Source: Coemansia sp. RSA 1804 (taxonomy: Eukaryota; Kickxellomycota; Kickxellomycetes; Kickxellales; Kickxellaceae). From it: a stretch of DNA of 29,299 nucleotides. Below, piece after piece: positions 1 through 10,300 of this stretch (position 1 is its first letter; each line of letters starts with the position of its first letter). Under the pieces are notes generated by a model. The model was not told the origin of the DNA. It searched no databases and saw only the letters and a list, made by a program, of their open reading frames with translations. A program made the position numbers and the translations under genes. Location: contig JANBTH010000168.1 of assembly GCA_027578815.1 (NCBI GenBank), positions 1-29,299 of the forward strand, read 5' to 3'.

Positions 1-2065
1 CCCTCCATTGCTATGAGACGGGTGACCCTTGATTTCGGTAGGAAGAAAAGACTTGTCCTCCCCTCTGCCCCGTTCTCGCTTTCTCACACTCCACCTCCCC
101 CTCGTTTTTCTTTCCTCATTATCTTCATATCCGAAGGGGAAAAGGCGTGCTAGCAATCCCCCACCTTGACTCTTTGCCGACACCGATACAAAAATAACAT
201 TTTGATCCATTGCTCATTTCCCCTCGTCAATGTTGCTGGAATAGAAAAATCAGGTGCAGCTACACACGATAATGCTATTTTTTCCCATTCTGTATGGCCA
301 TTGTTTTTGAGGACACGACCAAGCTTGTTTGTTACTGACTCTTCATGCAACAGCCAGTCACCGTTTGTCTTTCGCTTTCTTTCATTTTGCGTCATTCAAT
401 AACTCTCACCCATTATCGGTGTGCATGGGAGTGAATGGAAGAGAACGGGTGCAACAATTCCAACTTAAAATGGGGGCCGCAATTCTGGAGTACATGGAAT
501 GAATGGATGGAATATGGTGCTGACAGTGAAAATTCGAGAAGAAATTAAAAACAAGGAGGGCCTGCTGCAGCAAAGTAACATGGCGCTTAAAAGTCAGCTG
601 TGTTTCACTTTCTCCGTTTTTTTACTATTCCATTCTGTCAGACCCAACAATGCTCTAGAGGAACAATTAAAAGCCTTCCGTTCATACGAGTCAATGTTTG
701 CTGTTAAGGGAGCAGTTTCATACCATTAACTCAGAATGGCTCTGAGACAAAGAAGCAAAACAAAAACAAAAACCACAGGTCCCATGGCGCCAACAGACAG
801 TGTGTGAGTAGGAGGAGAGAACAGAGCGAGAGGGAATTATTTTTGGGCAAAGCGTGAAATAATGTGAACTGCATACGTTGAACCTCTGCATATAATGGAG
901 GACTTTCTAGTGAAACCCAGGTCAATTTGTCCTGGACGATCAATGTAATTGTTTCTTTTATTTATTCTTTGTAATAACCGTATCGTGGATCCTAAAGTAA
1001 TAAATGCACCAGCACCAGCAATCCCTGACTTGACCTGGTCTCCTCTGCTTTATTTTTTTGGTCGAATTGAAGGAAGCAGATGAAAATAAAGACAAGTACC
1101 AAGTCGGATCAGCAAACAAGAAAAGAAGTCCCGCAGACCTGCAGCTCCCTGGCCAAGTCAGAAAAAGGCAATGCGCATGTCATGCACGACTTAAGCAAAG
1201 CATTGGAAATCTGTAGTTAATGCTGTTTATCGAGTTTCAGGGTGCACTCTACGGCGTCGGAAATCATTTACACGGGAAAAGAGCAATAAAGGTGAGCGAG
1301 GTAAATATCCACCACGCATTTTCCACCCGAGTTATTATTTCTATACCGTTTTTCAATGTCAGACAGGAAAAGAAAACCCATTCACAATAAATTGGTTTAT
1401 TGATATAAAAAGGGGGATGAGCTATTGATATTCACACGCAATATCAAGAAAGGCAAATAAATAAAAACAAAAACCTGTTGCAAAAAAAGCTTTGCTCTTC
1501 TTTCTGACAACCTTGCTGAGTGTGAAAATATAGTGTTGTTTTGCTTTTATTGCATTTACTATTGTTTTGCCCAACGATTTACATCATTCTGTACCTTTCA
1601 ACTTCCTCCAGCTTCTTCCTATGAGGTGGATGCATTTCCGCTGCCTTGTTTGCTAAGGAAAATGATGCTGCATTGCAGTTCACCAACATCCACAAACAAT
1701 AGACAGTTTCCTTTTTTATTTCCATTCTGGCAGGTTTAATTCTAGGAAGACAATCTACATGTCTTTACCACAGCAATACACAAAAAAGGGTTGCACAGTG
1801 TTAACAGTGGACACTCGTCTGCATGCATTGCGTCTTTACATGGTGTATACGATTCACAAAGCACAATAACAAAAAACCCGCGAATTCTGGAATCCCTCGA
1901 GTTTGTTATCTGTCTTCTAAAGACAAAGAATAATAATAAGAGAAGAAAACCAGATGCGGTGAATGGCGGAATTGCATTAAAAAAGGTCACATAAACAAAT
2001 AAAACGTTATAACACATGCGCAATACTAGCTATAATTAGCGTATGCTTTTCTTTCTGTCAGAATG
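1..2065. other. AT-rich intergenic region without a supportable gene
   Basis: About 2 kb with no open frame that resembles a protein. The longest frames (under 95 codons) are low-complexity and rich in Phe, Leu and Ser. There is a 7-bp inverted repeat with a 4-base loop at 1385-1402 (arms CAATAAA/TTTATTG), which places an AATAAA-like hexamer on both strands. Part of the right end is presumably the 3' untranslated region of the minus-strand gene ending at 2066. No tRNA B-box or other RNA gene signature was seen by eye. Confidence 0.6.
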
Positions 2066-3502
2066 CTAGCGGTGGATAGAAAAGCCGCTGTCCTGATTCC
2101 ATTGCAAGCTATTCTGGAGCAACAAGGAGGCGTCGTACCGGCCGTCGGCATCGTTGTCACAGCTGCCTGGCTCGGGTTCCAAGGCATCATCAGGCCCCGG
2201 GCTTGAAATAGCGCCGTACATGGTGTCCATAATGGACCTTGACGACGCGAGTCCAGCATCAGCAGAGATCATCAGGTCGCCTAGCAAATCGGATGCCGAC
2301 TGGTATGGCTGTAGCTTCGGCATGTTTGCAAGATGTGCAGACGGAGGTTGGTGCCGTCGTTCACTAGACTCCAAATGCTCAGCAGCGATAGGCTGCTGCT
2401 GCTCGTGCATCAGCTGTCCAAGCGCAGGCAATCCCTCATGAAGCAGGTGATTGCCGGTAGCAGGATCGTCTTCTGCATCACACCCATTGTCTTTGGCATT
2501 GCTGATAGAATGATCCATCTCCAATGTCATTGTAACTCCTTTATCCGGAAACTGTGCGCCCTGTTGCTCTTTTGGCTGGTCTTGCTCTGTGATCTCGATA
2601 CCTTGATCTTGCTCGGAATCATGGGCTGAAACACCACCATCCACCATATTCCAGACATACATCACCCTAACGCTTGCGTGCTTGACAATAAGGTTCTGCC
2701 ACAATGGTCGGCAAGACCACACAGCCTCCATGTCGGACAAAAACGGCAGCTGTCTAATGGCTGGGAATTGCTGATCTCTGACGGGTTCAGGTGAACAGCC
2801 GTCACCCGATTCTCTCCGTTGGCGCTTTCTTGACCCAGCAACAGAATCCGCATCAGCAGATAAATTTTGTTCTGTTACGCGCTTGTGCGCAGTCGATCTG
2901 TTCTCCGTGGCATCCTGGACACGTCCACATTGGCAAGTCTGGGGTTCCTGCGAATCTGGCTTCAAACCGGCCAGCAGCAACCTTTCTATGAGACTAGCAA
3001 TCTCCGGGTTACGCTTGATATAAACGGGCTCACCAAATATATCGTTTTCGGCACCGCCCAGACAAGTGAAATCGGAAATAATGAGCCAGATCTGCGGAGC
3101 GCCAGCACTTGCTATCCGCGCAGGACAAAGAAGCCTGCTGACCTTTGAGCGCTTCTGCTTCTGCTTGTTTTTCTTCCTATGGACCGCATTTTCCGCATCA
3201 TCGGACCCAGCTCCGGTGTAGAGCATCAGCTTGAACGAGTTGACGCGGATGATCATGCCCTCGAGGCTGGTGACGTGGTGAGGTTCCTGTTTGTCCAGAG
3301 CCTTTGGGGAAAACGCAGCGCGCATGAATTCGAATTTGTCTGATATCTCGCACGTGTGCTTGTAGAGGCTTTTGTCGGCCGGGCTGTGCTTGACGTTGAA
3401 TGTTTGGACGCGTCGGCCACCGTGGGATAGACTCTGGCCGAATCTGGAGGCGTTGGCCAGGGCTATTCTAGACAGCCATGGCTTTTCCAGAGACAGAGAC
3501 AT
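2066..3502 (-). CDS. unrecognised, probably nuclear protein (478 aa)
   Basis: Single uninterrupted frame of 478 codons. The ATG at 3502 is the first in frame: going upstream, the frame stays open for about 20 codons and then meets a TAA. I do not recognise the family. Residues about 55-95 and 125-180 look folded, alternating hydrophobic strands around EGMIIRVNSFKLMLYT and PQIWLIISDFTCLGG. They are separated by a lysine-rich stretch (KKNKQKQKRSK) that could be a nuclear localisation signal. A second basic cluster (RKRQRR) lies near residue 228. A CxC pair (CQCG) sits near residue 192. From about residue 230 to the end the protein is acidic, Gln/Ser/Asp-rich and probably disordered. The beta-strand pattern could be an OB-type or similar small beta fold, but that is only an impression. 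It is divergent from IBA57 across a 515-bp spacer. Frame length and non-random composition make it a real gene; its function is unknown. Confidence 0.7.
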   Translation of the reverse strand: MSLSLEKPWLSRIALANASRFGQSLSHGGRRVQTFNVKHSPADKSLYKHTCEISDKFEFMRAAFSPKALDKQEPHHVTSLEGMIIRVNSFKLMLYTGAGSDDAENAVHRKKNKQKQKRSKVSRLLCPARIASAGAPQIWLIISDFTCLGGAENDIFGEPVYIKRNPEIASLIERLLLAGLKPDSQEPQTCQCGRVQDATENRSTAHKRVTEQNLSADADSVAGSRKRQRRESGDGCSPEPVRDQQFPAIRQLPFLSDMEAVWSCRPLWQNLIVKHASVRVMYVWNMVDGGVSAHDSEQDQGIEITEQDQPKEQQGAQFPDKGVTMTLEMDHSISNAKDNGCDAEDDPATGNHLLHEGLPALGQLMHEQQQPIAAEHLESSERRHQPPSAHLANMPKLQPYQSASDLLGDLMISADAGLASSRSIMDTMYGAISSPGPDDALEPEPGSCDNDADGRYDASLLLQNSLQWNQDSGFSIHR

Positions 3503-4017
3503 TGGTGTGGGAAATCTATCTGATTTTGCCGTGTGCTTGGAGAACAGGAAAGAGGGAATTACAAGTTACATGGACAAACAGAAAAGTGAAGTGCTACAGC
3601 AAGATAGAGAAATACAACAAGAGAATAAGAATAGAAGACAAGCTGCCGTGGCACTTTTAGCTCTAAAAAAAATAAACCACAAATGACGGTCGGTTCGTCA
3701 GATATTCAATTGGTGGATTATCTAATCACGGAGAACGATCAGAAAGTTGTCTATTATTTTAGTTCTCTTCCAGGCTAAACAAATGTCCGCCGCAGCTTTT
3801 CACTCTTTATCTATCGAACTTTAGAAACAGTGAAAGACTTTTTTCCATAACAAATTCGTCCGCTGCTGTTTATCTGTGTGAAATCCTTGTTTACAGTAAT
3901 TGCGTTGCTGTGAATTCGCTGGCTTGTCCTCTCTTCCCCAAATACAATAAGAGCACAACTGTCTTTTTATTACTGGTTTTCACACCCCCATCCTTTTTGT
4001 CATACTGTGCGGAAAGA
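3503..4017. promoter_or_regulatory. divergent promoter region between the unknown gene and IBA57
   Basis: 515 bp separate two start codons facing away from each other, so promoters for both genes should lie here. The sequence is AT-rich. I could not identify a convincing TATA box or a known factor site. The IBA57 frame stays open upstream to a GTG at 3910, but no ATG occurs in that extension. Confidence 0.5.
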
Positions 4018-5289
4018 ATGAGGCCTTGGGTGGTAAGGAATTTAGTAGCAGCGGCGGCGACGGCAACGGTAGCAACGCCTGGGGCACAAGCACGACTGGC
4101 ATTGCATGTCGGGGCAGCGAGCATGGTGTGCAGACGCAGAACACAGCAAAAAGAGCAGCAAGCACGGATGAGTAGCAGCAGCAGCAGCAGCAGCATGGCA
4201 GCGACAGACTTGGCAATAAGGGTTGAGCGGGCAACAGACTTTGAGACCGCACTGGACCAGCACAACCAGTATGCGCAGGTGCCGCAGCGCGCAGTGATCG
4301 AGGTGTCAGGGACGGATGCGGCGGAGTTTCTGCAAGGGATGCAGTGCAACGACATGTCGGCAATCGACCAGGGCAGCGGCGGAATGGTGACGGGGTTTCT
4401 GGCACCGCAGGGACGGATGGTGGCCGATGCGTTTGTGTATCGGCGGCGCACATCTAATAACAGAGATACCGGCAGCGTCGCACATCCGCCGGCGTTTCTG
4501 GTGGAGGTGGACCAGCGTGTCAAGGAGCGGCTGCTGAAGACGCTCCAGTTCTACAAGCTGCGCGCAAAGATCACATTGCGCGACGCAACTGACGAGTACG
4601 GCGTGTGGAGCGTGTGGGGGCCTGACAGCGCGGCACTGGCGGATACGCCGGCTGCTGTGGATGCATGGCTGGCGGATCGGCGGGCGCCCGGGATGGGACT
4701 GCGGCTGGTGGCAACTGCAGACCAGATCCAGGCGCTGGTGGCGACGCGGTTTGCGCGCGTGGCGGGCGAGCGGTACACGCTGCGGCGCGTGCTCAAGGGC
4801 GTGGCCGAGGGCGCAAGCGACTTTGTGGCAGGCGCGGCGGTCCCGCTGGAGTGCAACCTGGACTACATGCAGGGCGTGCACTTTGGCAAGGGCTGCTATG
4901 TGGGGCAGGAGCTGACGATCCGCACGCACCACCGCGGCGTTGTGCGCAAGCGCATTGTTCCGGCGCTGCTTTCGCGCAAAGGCGATGGTGGTGGCGCAGC
5001 GCTGGCCATCGATCCGGCGTTTGGTCCGGAGCAGGCGCCTGCGCCGCAGACCGACATTGCCTACGTCACCGCCGAGCCTGACGACCCGCAGCGCGCGCCG
5101 TCCGCCCGTCTGCGCAGACCGCCGGGGCGCATGGCGACGACGGCGCTTAATGCGGCGCTGGCGCTGGTGCGGCTGGATCTTGTGGGGCCACACGTGACGC
5201 TGGAGACGGTCGGCGCCGATGGGCAGCGGCTGGTGGTGACGCCGTGGACGCCCAGCTGGTGGCCTCAAGCTCCGCAGCCTCGCGTCTAG
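4018..5289 (+). CDS. IBA57: IBA57/CAF17 family mitochondrial iron-sulfur cluster assembly factor
   Basis: 423-residue protein of the folate-binding YgfZ/GcvT-related family. Family members act in the mitochondrial matrix with Isa1/Isa2 to mature [4Fe-4S] proteins such as aconitase and lipoate synthase. The diagnostic motif KGCYVGQE occurs at about residues 291-298, with the expected Cys at about 293, followed by ELTIRTHHRGVVRKR. Near residue 103 is the upstream hallmark EFLQGMQCND, then GFLAPQGRMVADAFVY. The first 50 residues are rich in Arg and Ala with almost no acids, as in a mitochondrial presequence. The start is the first ATG in frame (4018); the frame is open upstream only through a GTG. 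An in-frame ATG at 4168 precedes about eight serines encoded by AGC repeats; starting there would remove the presequence. The C-terminal third (about 315-423) is Ala/Pro-rich and less conserved. No intron is needed. Third codon positions are strongly GC-rich. Confidence 0.93.
   Translation: MRPWVVRNLVAAAATATVATPGAQARLALHVGAASMVCRRRTQQKEQQARMSSSSSSSSMAATDLAIRVERATDFETALDQHNQYAQVPQRAVIEVSGTDAAEFLQGMQCNDMSAIDQGSGGMVTGFLAPQGRMVADAFVYRRRTSNNRDTGSVAHPPAFLVEVDQRVKERLLKTLQFYKLRAKITLRDATDEYGVWSVWGPDSAALADTPAAVDAWLADRRAPGMGLRLVATADQIQALVATRFARVAGERYTLRRVLKGVAEGASDFVAGAAVPLECNLDYMQGVHFGKGCYVGQELTIRTHHRGVVRKRIVPALLSRKGDGGGAALAIDPAFGPEQAPAPQTDIAYVTAEPDDPQRAPSARLRRPPGRMATTALNAALALVRLDLVGPHVTLETVGADGQRLVVTPWTPSWWPQAPQPRV
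4171..4194 (+). repeat. AGC trinucleotide microsatellite in IBA57
   Basis: One AGT followed by seven AGC codons, encoding a run of about eight serines between the presequence and the folded domain. Such a run is likely to vary in length between strains. Confidence 0.8.
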
Positions 5290-5732
5290 CTTGGCTGATG
5301 GCTAATGGCTGATGGCTGGTGCGCGGCGTGCCTTTCTCTCCCCCCAAAAAGGATCATGTAAAAAGGAGGGGATAGAGCCTTGCTTTTTTTCCTTTGCTAT
5401 TTTGTATTAACCTTTTTTTGTAAAACCCATCCAACCGTGAAAACCCAGCATTCTCTTCTTTAAACGTTTTTACCCACTGTGGGACAGGAAAAATAGAATG
5501 AAGTGACCAGAAAAATCCCACTTTTGGTTTCTTTTCCTTGTTTCTCTTCAACGCTTTTTTTCTACTTTCTTTTTCTGCTACTCTTTGCCCTCTGCGCGTC
5601 CTTTTTATATTCTTGTCATCGTCGACAGCCCTTTTATTCTCTCCTCGCTTCTGCCTGCCGCCCGCCGCTTTCCTACACCCGTCCATCCCGCGTTACCCAG
5701 CAGTCACACTGTAATATACGCGTCACCAACCC
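5290..5732. promoter_or_regulatory. IBA57 3' region and pyrimidine-rich promoter of the NHP10-like gene
   Basis: The first 30 bases after the IBA57 stop hold a short tandem repeat (separate entry). From about 5500 to 5700 the plus strand is dominated by T and C runs directly upstream of the first ATG of the next gene. CT-rich tracts of this kind are common near transcription start sites in fungi. A weak TATA-like TTTTTATATT lies near 5600. No other gene was found. Confidence 0.5.
5292..5319 (+). repeat. four-unit 7-bp tandem repeat after the IBA57 stop
   Basis: Four adjacent heptamers read TGGCTGA, TGGCTAA, TGGCTGA, TGGCTGG, beginning three bases after the stop codon. Units differ only at the last two positions. 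Confidence 0.85.
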
Positions 5733-8700
5733 ATGTCAAGAGTATGTCTCGCTTAGGTGCTTCCCGGTGTCAGCCCATGTACGCGCGCTTGATACGCAGA
5801 CCCAGAGGATGTCCGCCATATGCCGTGCATACATTTTGTGACTAAATGCCCTGTATCTTCTGCCAAAATGTTTGCCCATCTTATTGTTTTCAAACTGTAG
5901 GGGTCCAAGTCAAAGCTTGCCGTTGCCTCGGGCGATAGCGGTGGAGCTGATGGTAAGTGTGCAAAACGATACATGTAAAATCACTCCCCCTCCTTTCTCT
6001 CTCTCCCCCGTCCATTCTGTGTGTGTTTTTGTAAAAATGCCTTTCCTTTTTCTTGTTTTACTCCTCTTCTCTGCTTGCATGCAATAGTGTCTTTATTTTT
6101 CTTCTAATCCCCTCTTCCCCCAATTCAAAATACTGTTTGGAATGGATATTTTAATGGCTGATTTCAAAAAAAAAAGAAAATACCTAATTGCTTTTCTGTC
6201 ATTTTTCCTCTTTCCTTCTCTTCTGCTCCTCTCCCCCCTTTTCCGGCCCTTTTTTTGTATTGCCCAAACCCAGATGCAGAAGTGTGCAATTCATGTTTTT
6301 GTTGCGTATTTTCCTTCTTTTTCCTTTATTGCTTTGCCTGATCTTATTGATGAATTTCATTCTTTTCCGCGTGTTCTTGTTGTCCTTCCGCACAGAAGAA
6401 AGAAACAAAAACATTTTTTCTTTTTCCCTCACTCCTTACTATTCATTCTCCTTATTCACTAGAATAATTTTTTATCTCATGTGAAGCTTCAACAGATTTC
6501 TGTCTGCCCCTTCTCTCCTGACACATTTTGATTTACTCCTTTTGTGTGTAAATATTTGCATTTCTATTCTTATTTTGTTTGAAGCATTCTGTGTAAATTT
6601 TTCTTTTCCCCCCAAATTTCTCTCCCCTTCCTGTCTTTTCTTTTTTGACATGATAGGAAATTGTACATTTAGAAGAAGAAAAGATGTACAGTAGCAATTG
6701 TGGATGGTCAAAGTCATGGAAATAGGAAAAGACATGAAATGTTTTTCAGTACTGCGTTTTTTCTTATTGCTGCTGAGAGATTTTTCTTTATTGTTTCCAA
6801 TGTCCAAGAACAAGAAAAACCTACTCCCTCTTTTTTATTTTATTACCAACCCACCTTTTTTCAACTACCATTATCATCTTTTCTTTTTTCTTTTCCGTTT
6901 CCCGGGCAATAAATCCCCTTTAGCCCCCTCCCTGTTTCATATTCCGGATCTTTTTTCTCTATCCTTTCGTGTGCCTATTTTGGAGTTTATGTATGTCCGC
7001 CCTTTATGTTTTATTTCTGTTTCTGTCTTTTTTGGGGGAAAAGAGTGGAGGTCCAACCACAGATATGGCACAACAACAACAGCGAAACCCATCCATGGCT
7101 TTTTCCTTTTCACTTTAGAAGGAATGAACTATTTCTCTTGGACAACAAAGCTAACACGCTCTTCTTTTTTATTTAATGTTGACTGACGTCTAGAAAAACA
7201 CCACAAGTACCGGTGTCGCGAACTAAAGCGCCAGCTGGGGGAGCTTGAAGAATACAATGAGGCTCTCGCCATCAGACTCTTGCGCTCACAAAAGCGTCTG
7301 CGCAGAATGAAGATCGAGCGCAATGTTTTGCTCGACCGGTTTGAGCGCACACAGCAATACGCAGCCAACCACCGTCACCACGACGACGACGATGACTCAG
7401 CCTCGGACTCTGATGCGCCGCTGAAGGACACCTTTCCACGCCCGCCGTTGTCTGACGTTGACGCAAACGACCAGCAGTCGCTGTATCTGCCCACATCCGC
7501 CGGAACCACCGCATCTACGGCTTCTGGCCGCGGCCGCCGGAAGAACCAGCCGAACGCACTGAATATCCATCAGTCCAGCACCAGCAGCACTCCGCGCCAG
7601 CAGTCCATCAGCGGCGGTATCAACGCAGAACCATCGACTCCTGCGTCAACCGCCACGCCCGCACGGAAGCCCCGCGCAGAGAAGGACCCGCGCGCACCAA
7701 AGCGTCCGGCAAACGCCTTTGTCATGTTCTGCCAGTCCGAGCGCCCCAATATCAAGAGCGCAGGCACCGACATGACCTCCGGAGAGCTGACACGGGCAAT
7801 GAGCACAAAGTGGAAGAGCCTGCCAAAGGCCGAGAAACAAAAGTTCTACGACGTTTATGAGCGCGAGATGACCCGGTACCAGCAGGAGCTGGCGTTGTAC
7901 AAGGAGGGCGCTGCACCGCCCACTCCGACCTCTGACTCCACGGCGCCCAAATCCGCAGATACTCAGTCAATCACCACAGCCACAGCCGCCGGCACTGAGC
8001 ACAATGGCTCTGCATTGTCTGCCGATCGTCCGCAGCCAGCGTCTACGTCATCATCCGCATCATCGGCATCGGCAGCAGTATCCGAGAATGCTGCGGATAT
8101 CTCTGCTGCTGCACCAGCACGTGCCTACGACTCGGCTGAAACGAAGAATGATGAGATGGATGTTGATGCATCTAGCGATGGATCTGACTCTGCCTCTGCT
8201 TCTCAGAGAAACGGCAGCCGCTCGCCGAAAGAAGAAACGGCGGAACCCGGAGCAATACCTGCTGATACCAGCAATGGCATCAATCGCAACGGCGTCTCCG
8301 CTTCACCGCCGTCTTCGCCATTGCAATCGCCATCGCTGCGGAACGGCGTCATCGTTGAGTCGCCCACACAGCAGAAGCCACAAACCAACGGCAAGCCGAC
8401 TCATGGCTCGTTGGCGGCAGAACTGAAGATAGCAACAACAACAACAGATGCAAAAGGTTCCTTGGAGGAGGATCATATGGCCGATGGAAATACGGCTAGT
8501 CTCAGAAGTGGAACGGTGGTGTCGAAACAGAACACGGATGACGAGCGTCTGCTTTCGGGCGCTCGGTCCTCGACAAAGGAAATAGAAGACGGGATGCGGT
8601 CCACAGCACTCGGCGAGGCGCTGACCACCCCAAAGCAACAACAACAACAGTCATCTTCCGCTTCTAATTCTTCACAGCTTGGATCCGCAGGCTCTGCGGT

Positions 8701-8740
8701 CTCGGCATCAAACACAGCCAAGGTGGCTGGGCAAACGTAG
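5733..8740 (+). CDS. NHP10: Nhp10/Nht1-like HMG-box subunit of the INO80 chromatin remodeller (3 exons)
   Basis: My model joins exon 1 (5733-5741, codons MSR), exon 2 (5901-5952) and exon 3 (7194-8740), giving 535 residues. Introns begin GTATGT and GTAAGT and both end TAG. Phases match: 61 nt before exon 3, completed by AA to make Glu. Residues about 22-75 form a charged coiled coil (KYRCRELKRQLGELEEYNEA, then LRRMKIERNVLLDRFER), the hallmark N-terminal helix of Nhp10/Nht1 and not of ordinary HMGB proteins. An Asp-rich stretch follows. The HMG box spans about residues 189-258 (PKRPANAFVMFC, ... TKWKSLPKAEKQKFYDVYER). The remaining 275 residues are Ser/Ala/Thr-rich and disordered, with a short polyglutamine run near 8636-8650. 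In yeast this subunit binds DNA and helps recruit INO80. Residues are seen directly; the subunit role is inferred from family resemblance. The exon 1 start is the least certain part. Confidence 0.8.
5742..5900 (+). other. intron 1 of the NHP10-like gene (159 nt)
   Basis: The donor is GTATGT at 5742-5747 and the acceptor is CTGTAG ending at 5900. It splits the frame exactly between codons (phase 0). In-frame stops inside it rule out simple read-through. Confidence 0.65.
5953..7193 (+). other. intron 2 of the NHP10-like gene (1,241 nt, pyrimidine-rich)
   Basis: The donor is GTAAGT at 5953-5958 and the acceptor is TAG at 7191-7193. A branch-like GCTAAC lies about 40 bases before the acceptor, and a second candidate TGAC even closer. 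Joining the flanks continues a conserved coiled coil without a gap, so no middle exon is required. The intron is largely T and C on the transcribed-sense strand. The frames it contains translate into Phe/Leu/Ser-rich noise. Confidence 0.7.
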
Positions 8741-9676
8741 CGGGGGGAGGACTCGTACAGTAAATAGCAAATTGCGTCAGCAAAATATCAAACATGCAAA
8801 CCCAAACAGAACAACATTGAAAGAAAGATTACGGGAGAGAATAAGAATAAGGGAAGAGGGCTACGGAAGAATGCAATGTTGCACAATCTTTCTTTTTCAC
8901 CTCGGGATTGTAAGTGATCAAGGATAGACTTTACCCAAACAAAACAGAACGTAAACAGTAGCCAGTGGTGCTGGCGATGGGGGAGGAGCGGAGCAGATTC
9001 TGCAGTCGATTTGAAAATGAGGGACAGGGCGAGCAGCCCAGCCTCTGTTGCTGCTGCTGCTGCTGAGAAGAGGCTTGCTTGAAAGACAAGATAAAGTTAT
9101 TATTCTTTTATAGCGGTGTTGAAGAAGAGGCGCTTTCTTTTTTGCTTTTTTATTTTTGATTCGTTTTTCTTTGTTTTGTTTTCTAATCAAATGTCTTTGA
9201 ATTGTTTAATGTTGTGGCATGTTGATAAAATCTTGGTAACATTTTGGTTTAAAAACATTAGAGGCTACGTGGTCCCCCGTATTGATAATTAAAAAAGAAC
9301 AAAAAGCAATGGTAAAAGTCGCTGAACAGAGTGCGAAAGGGATTGGGTGGAGGCGTCGGTGCATTTTTTAGAAACAATGATGCACAGGCACAGTAACCCA
9401 ACGCTCCATGTGTGCATGTCGCATGTGTGTGTTTTTTGTTTCGGAAGTCTTCTTTCTCATGTCTAATTTACTTGTTTATTTGTTTGCTATGAACAAAGAG
9501 AAAGAAGGAAAAAAAGGAGGCTGGGGGCCGGACAATGGCCAGGAACAATGATAGAGTAAAGAAAAAAGAGATGTTGTGTTATGTGGTGTTGGACACATTT
9601 TTTTCTCGTTTAAATTCAAATTATGTTTTCCCTGTGAGGTGGTGGATGATTTTTTCATTGGTTTTTTTGGAGCACA

Positions 9677-9955
9677 ATGAGGATGATTTATGCACATAAT
9701 ATTATTGCATGTGTTGTGTTTACTTGTTTACACTTTGCAATGCTGGTCCATGCTTGTACAGTCAGTTTCCATGCTGCTTCCTTCTTTCTACCGGAATATG
9801 CACAACATGTGAGGATTAGTAAACGAGTAAAGGAAGAATTCTACTTTAAAACATGTAAAAAGATCGGCTTTTTAAAGGACTATTGTGTGCTTTCTTCTTG
9901 CATAAATTATGAATATAAAGCACCAAAATGTGGCTTTAAACGAGGAGATATGTAA
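9677..9955 (+). CDS. doubtful small secreted cysteine-containing protein (92 aa)
   Basis: An open frame with an A at -3 of its ATG. The N-terminus is a hydrophobic stretch (IIACVVFTCLHFAMLVHA), which could act as a signal peptide. The predicted mature part contains several cysteines, including KTCKK, DYCVLSSC and KCGF. Base composition is AT-rich like the surrounding non-coding DNA and there is no recognisable family, so it may equally be chance. It lies alone in the spacer on the same strand as both neighbours. Confidence 0.2.
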   Translation: MRMIYAHNIIACVVFTCLHFAMLVHACTVSFHAASFFLPEYAQHVRISKRVKEEFYFKTCKKIGFLKDYCVLSSCINYEYKAPKCGFKRGDM

Positions 9956-10292
9956 TTGGAAATGTATCCGACGTAAGCGAAAGCATATATTGAACGGATC
10001 TGGAAGAAAGGAGTGCTGATTTCTACTTGTTGCAGTCGGTTTTGATATGCCTTGTAGATCGTGAAGAAGAACAGGGAAAAGGAAAAAAGAGAGTGCGGAT
10101 TACCTGCCGTATGTGGATGAGAATGAGCCGGAAAGAAAGAAAGAAAGAAGCTCCACTGTCGGTAACAGCATCCGAAAGGCAGTGGAATGAATTGTGGTGC
10201 TGGTGTTTTCGTCAAGATGCGAGATGAACAAGGCCACAACAGCGGTTAGGAAAGCGCAGGATGAAAACGAAAAAAAGACTCGAGTGTATGCG

Positions 10293-10300
10293 TATAAATA
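10293..10300 (+). promoter_or_regulatory. TATA box upstream of the acyl-CoA synthetase gene
   Basis: TATAAATA lies 184 bases before the chosen ATG, and a second TATAAAGA at 10343-10350 lies 134 bases before it. Because the in-frame ATG at 10304 falls immediately after the first box, it should lie outside or at the very edge of the mRNA. This supports the start at 10484. Confidence 0.45.

Noticed and set aside
3910..4017. IBA57 extension from a GTG at 3910
   Set aside because: There is no ATG in the extension. The ATG at 4018 gives a good mitochondrial presequence.
4306..5268. 320-codon minus-strand frame opposite IBA57
   Set aside because: Arg/His-rich shadow of a GC-rich gene with clear IBA57 motifs on the plus strand.
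6698..7186. 162-codon frame inside intron 2 of the NHP10-like gene
   Set aside because: Phe/Leu/Ser/Pro-rich translation of a pyrimidine-rich tract; exon joining across the intron needs no such exon.
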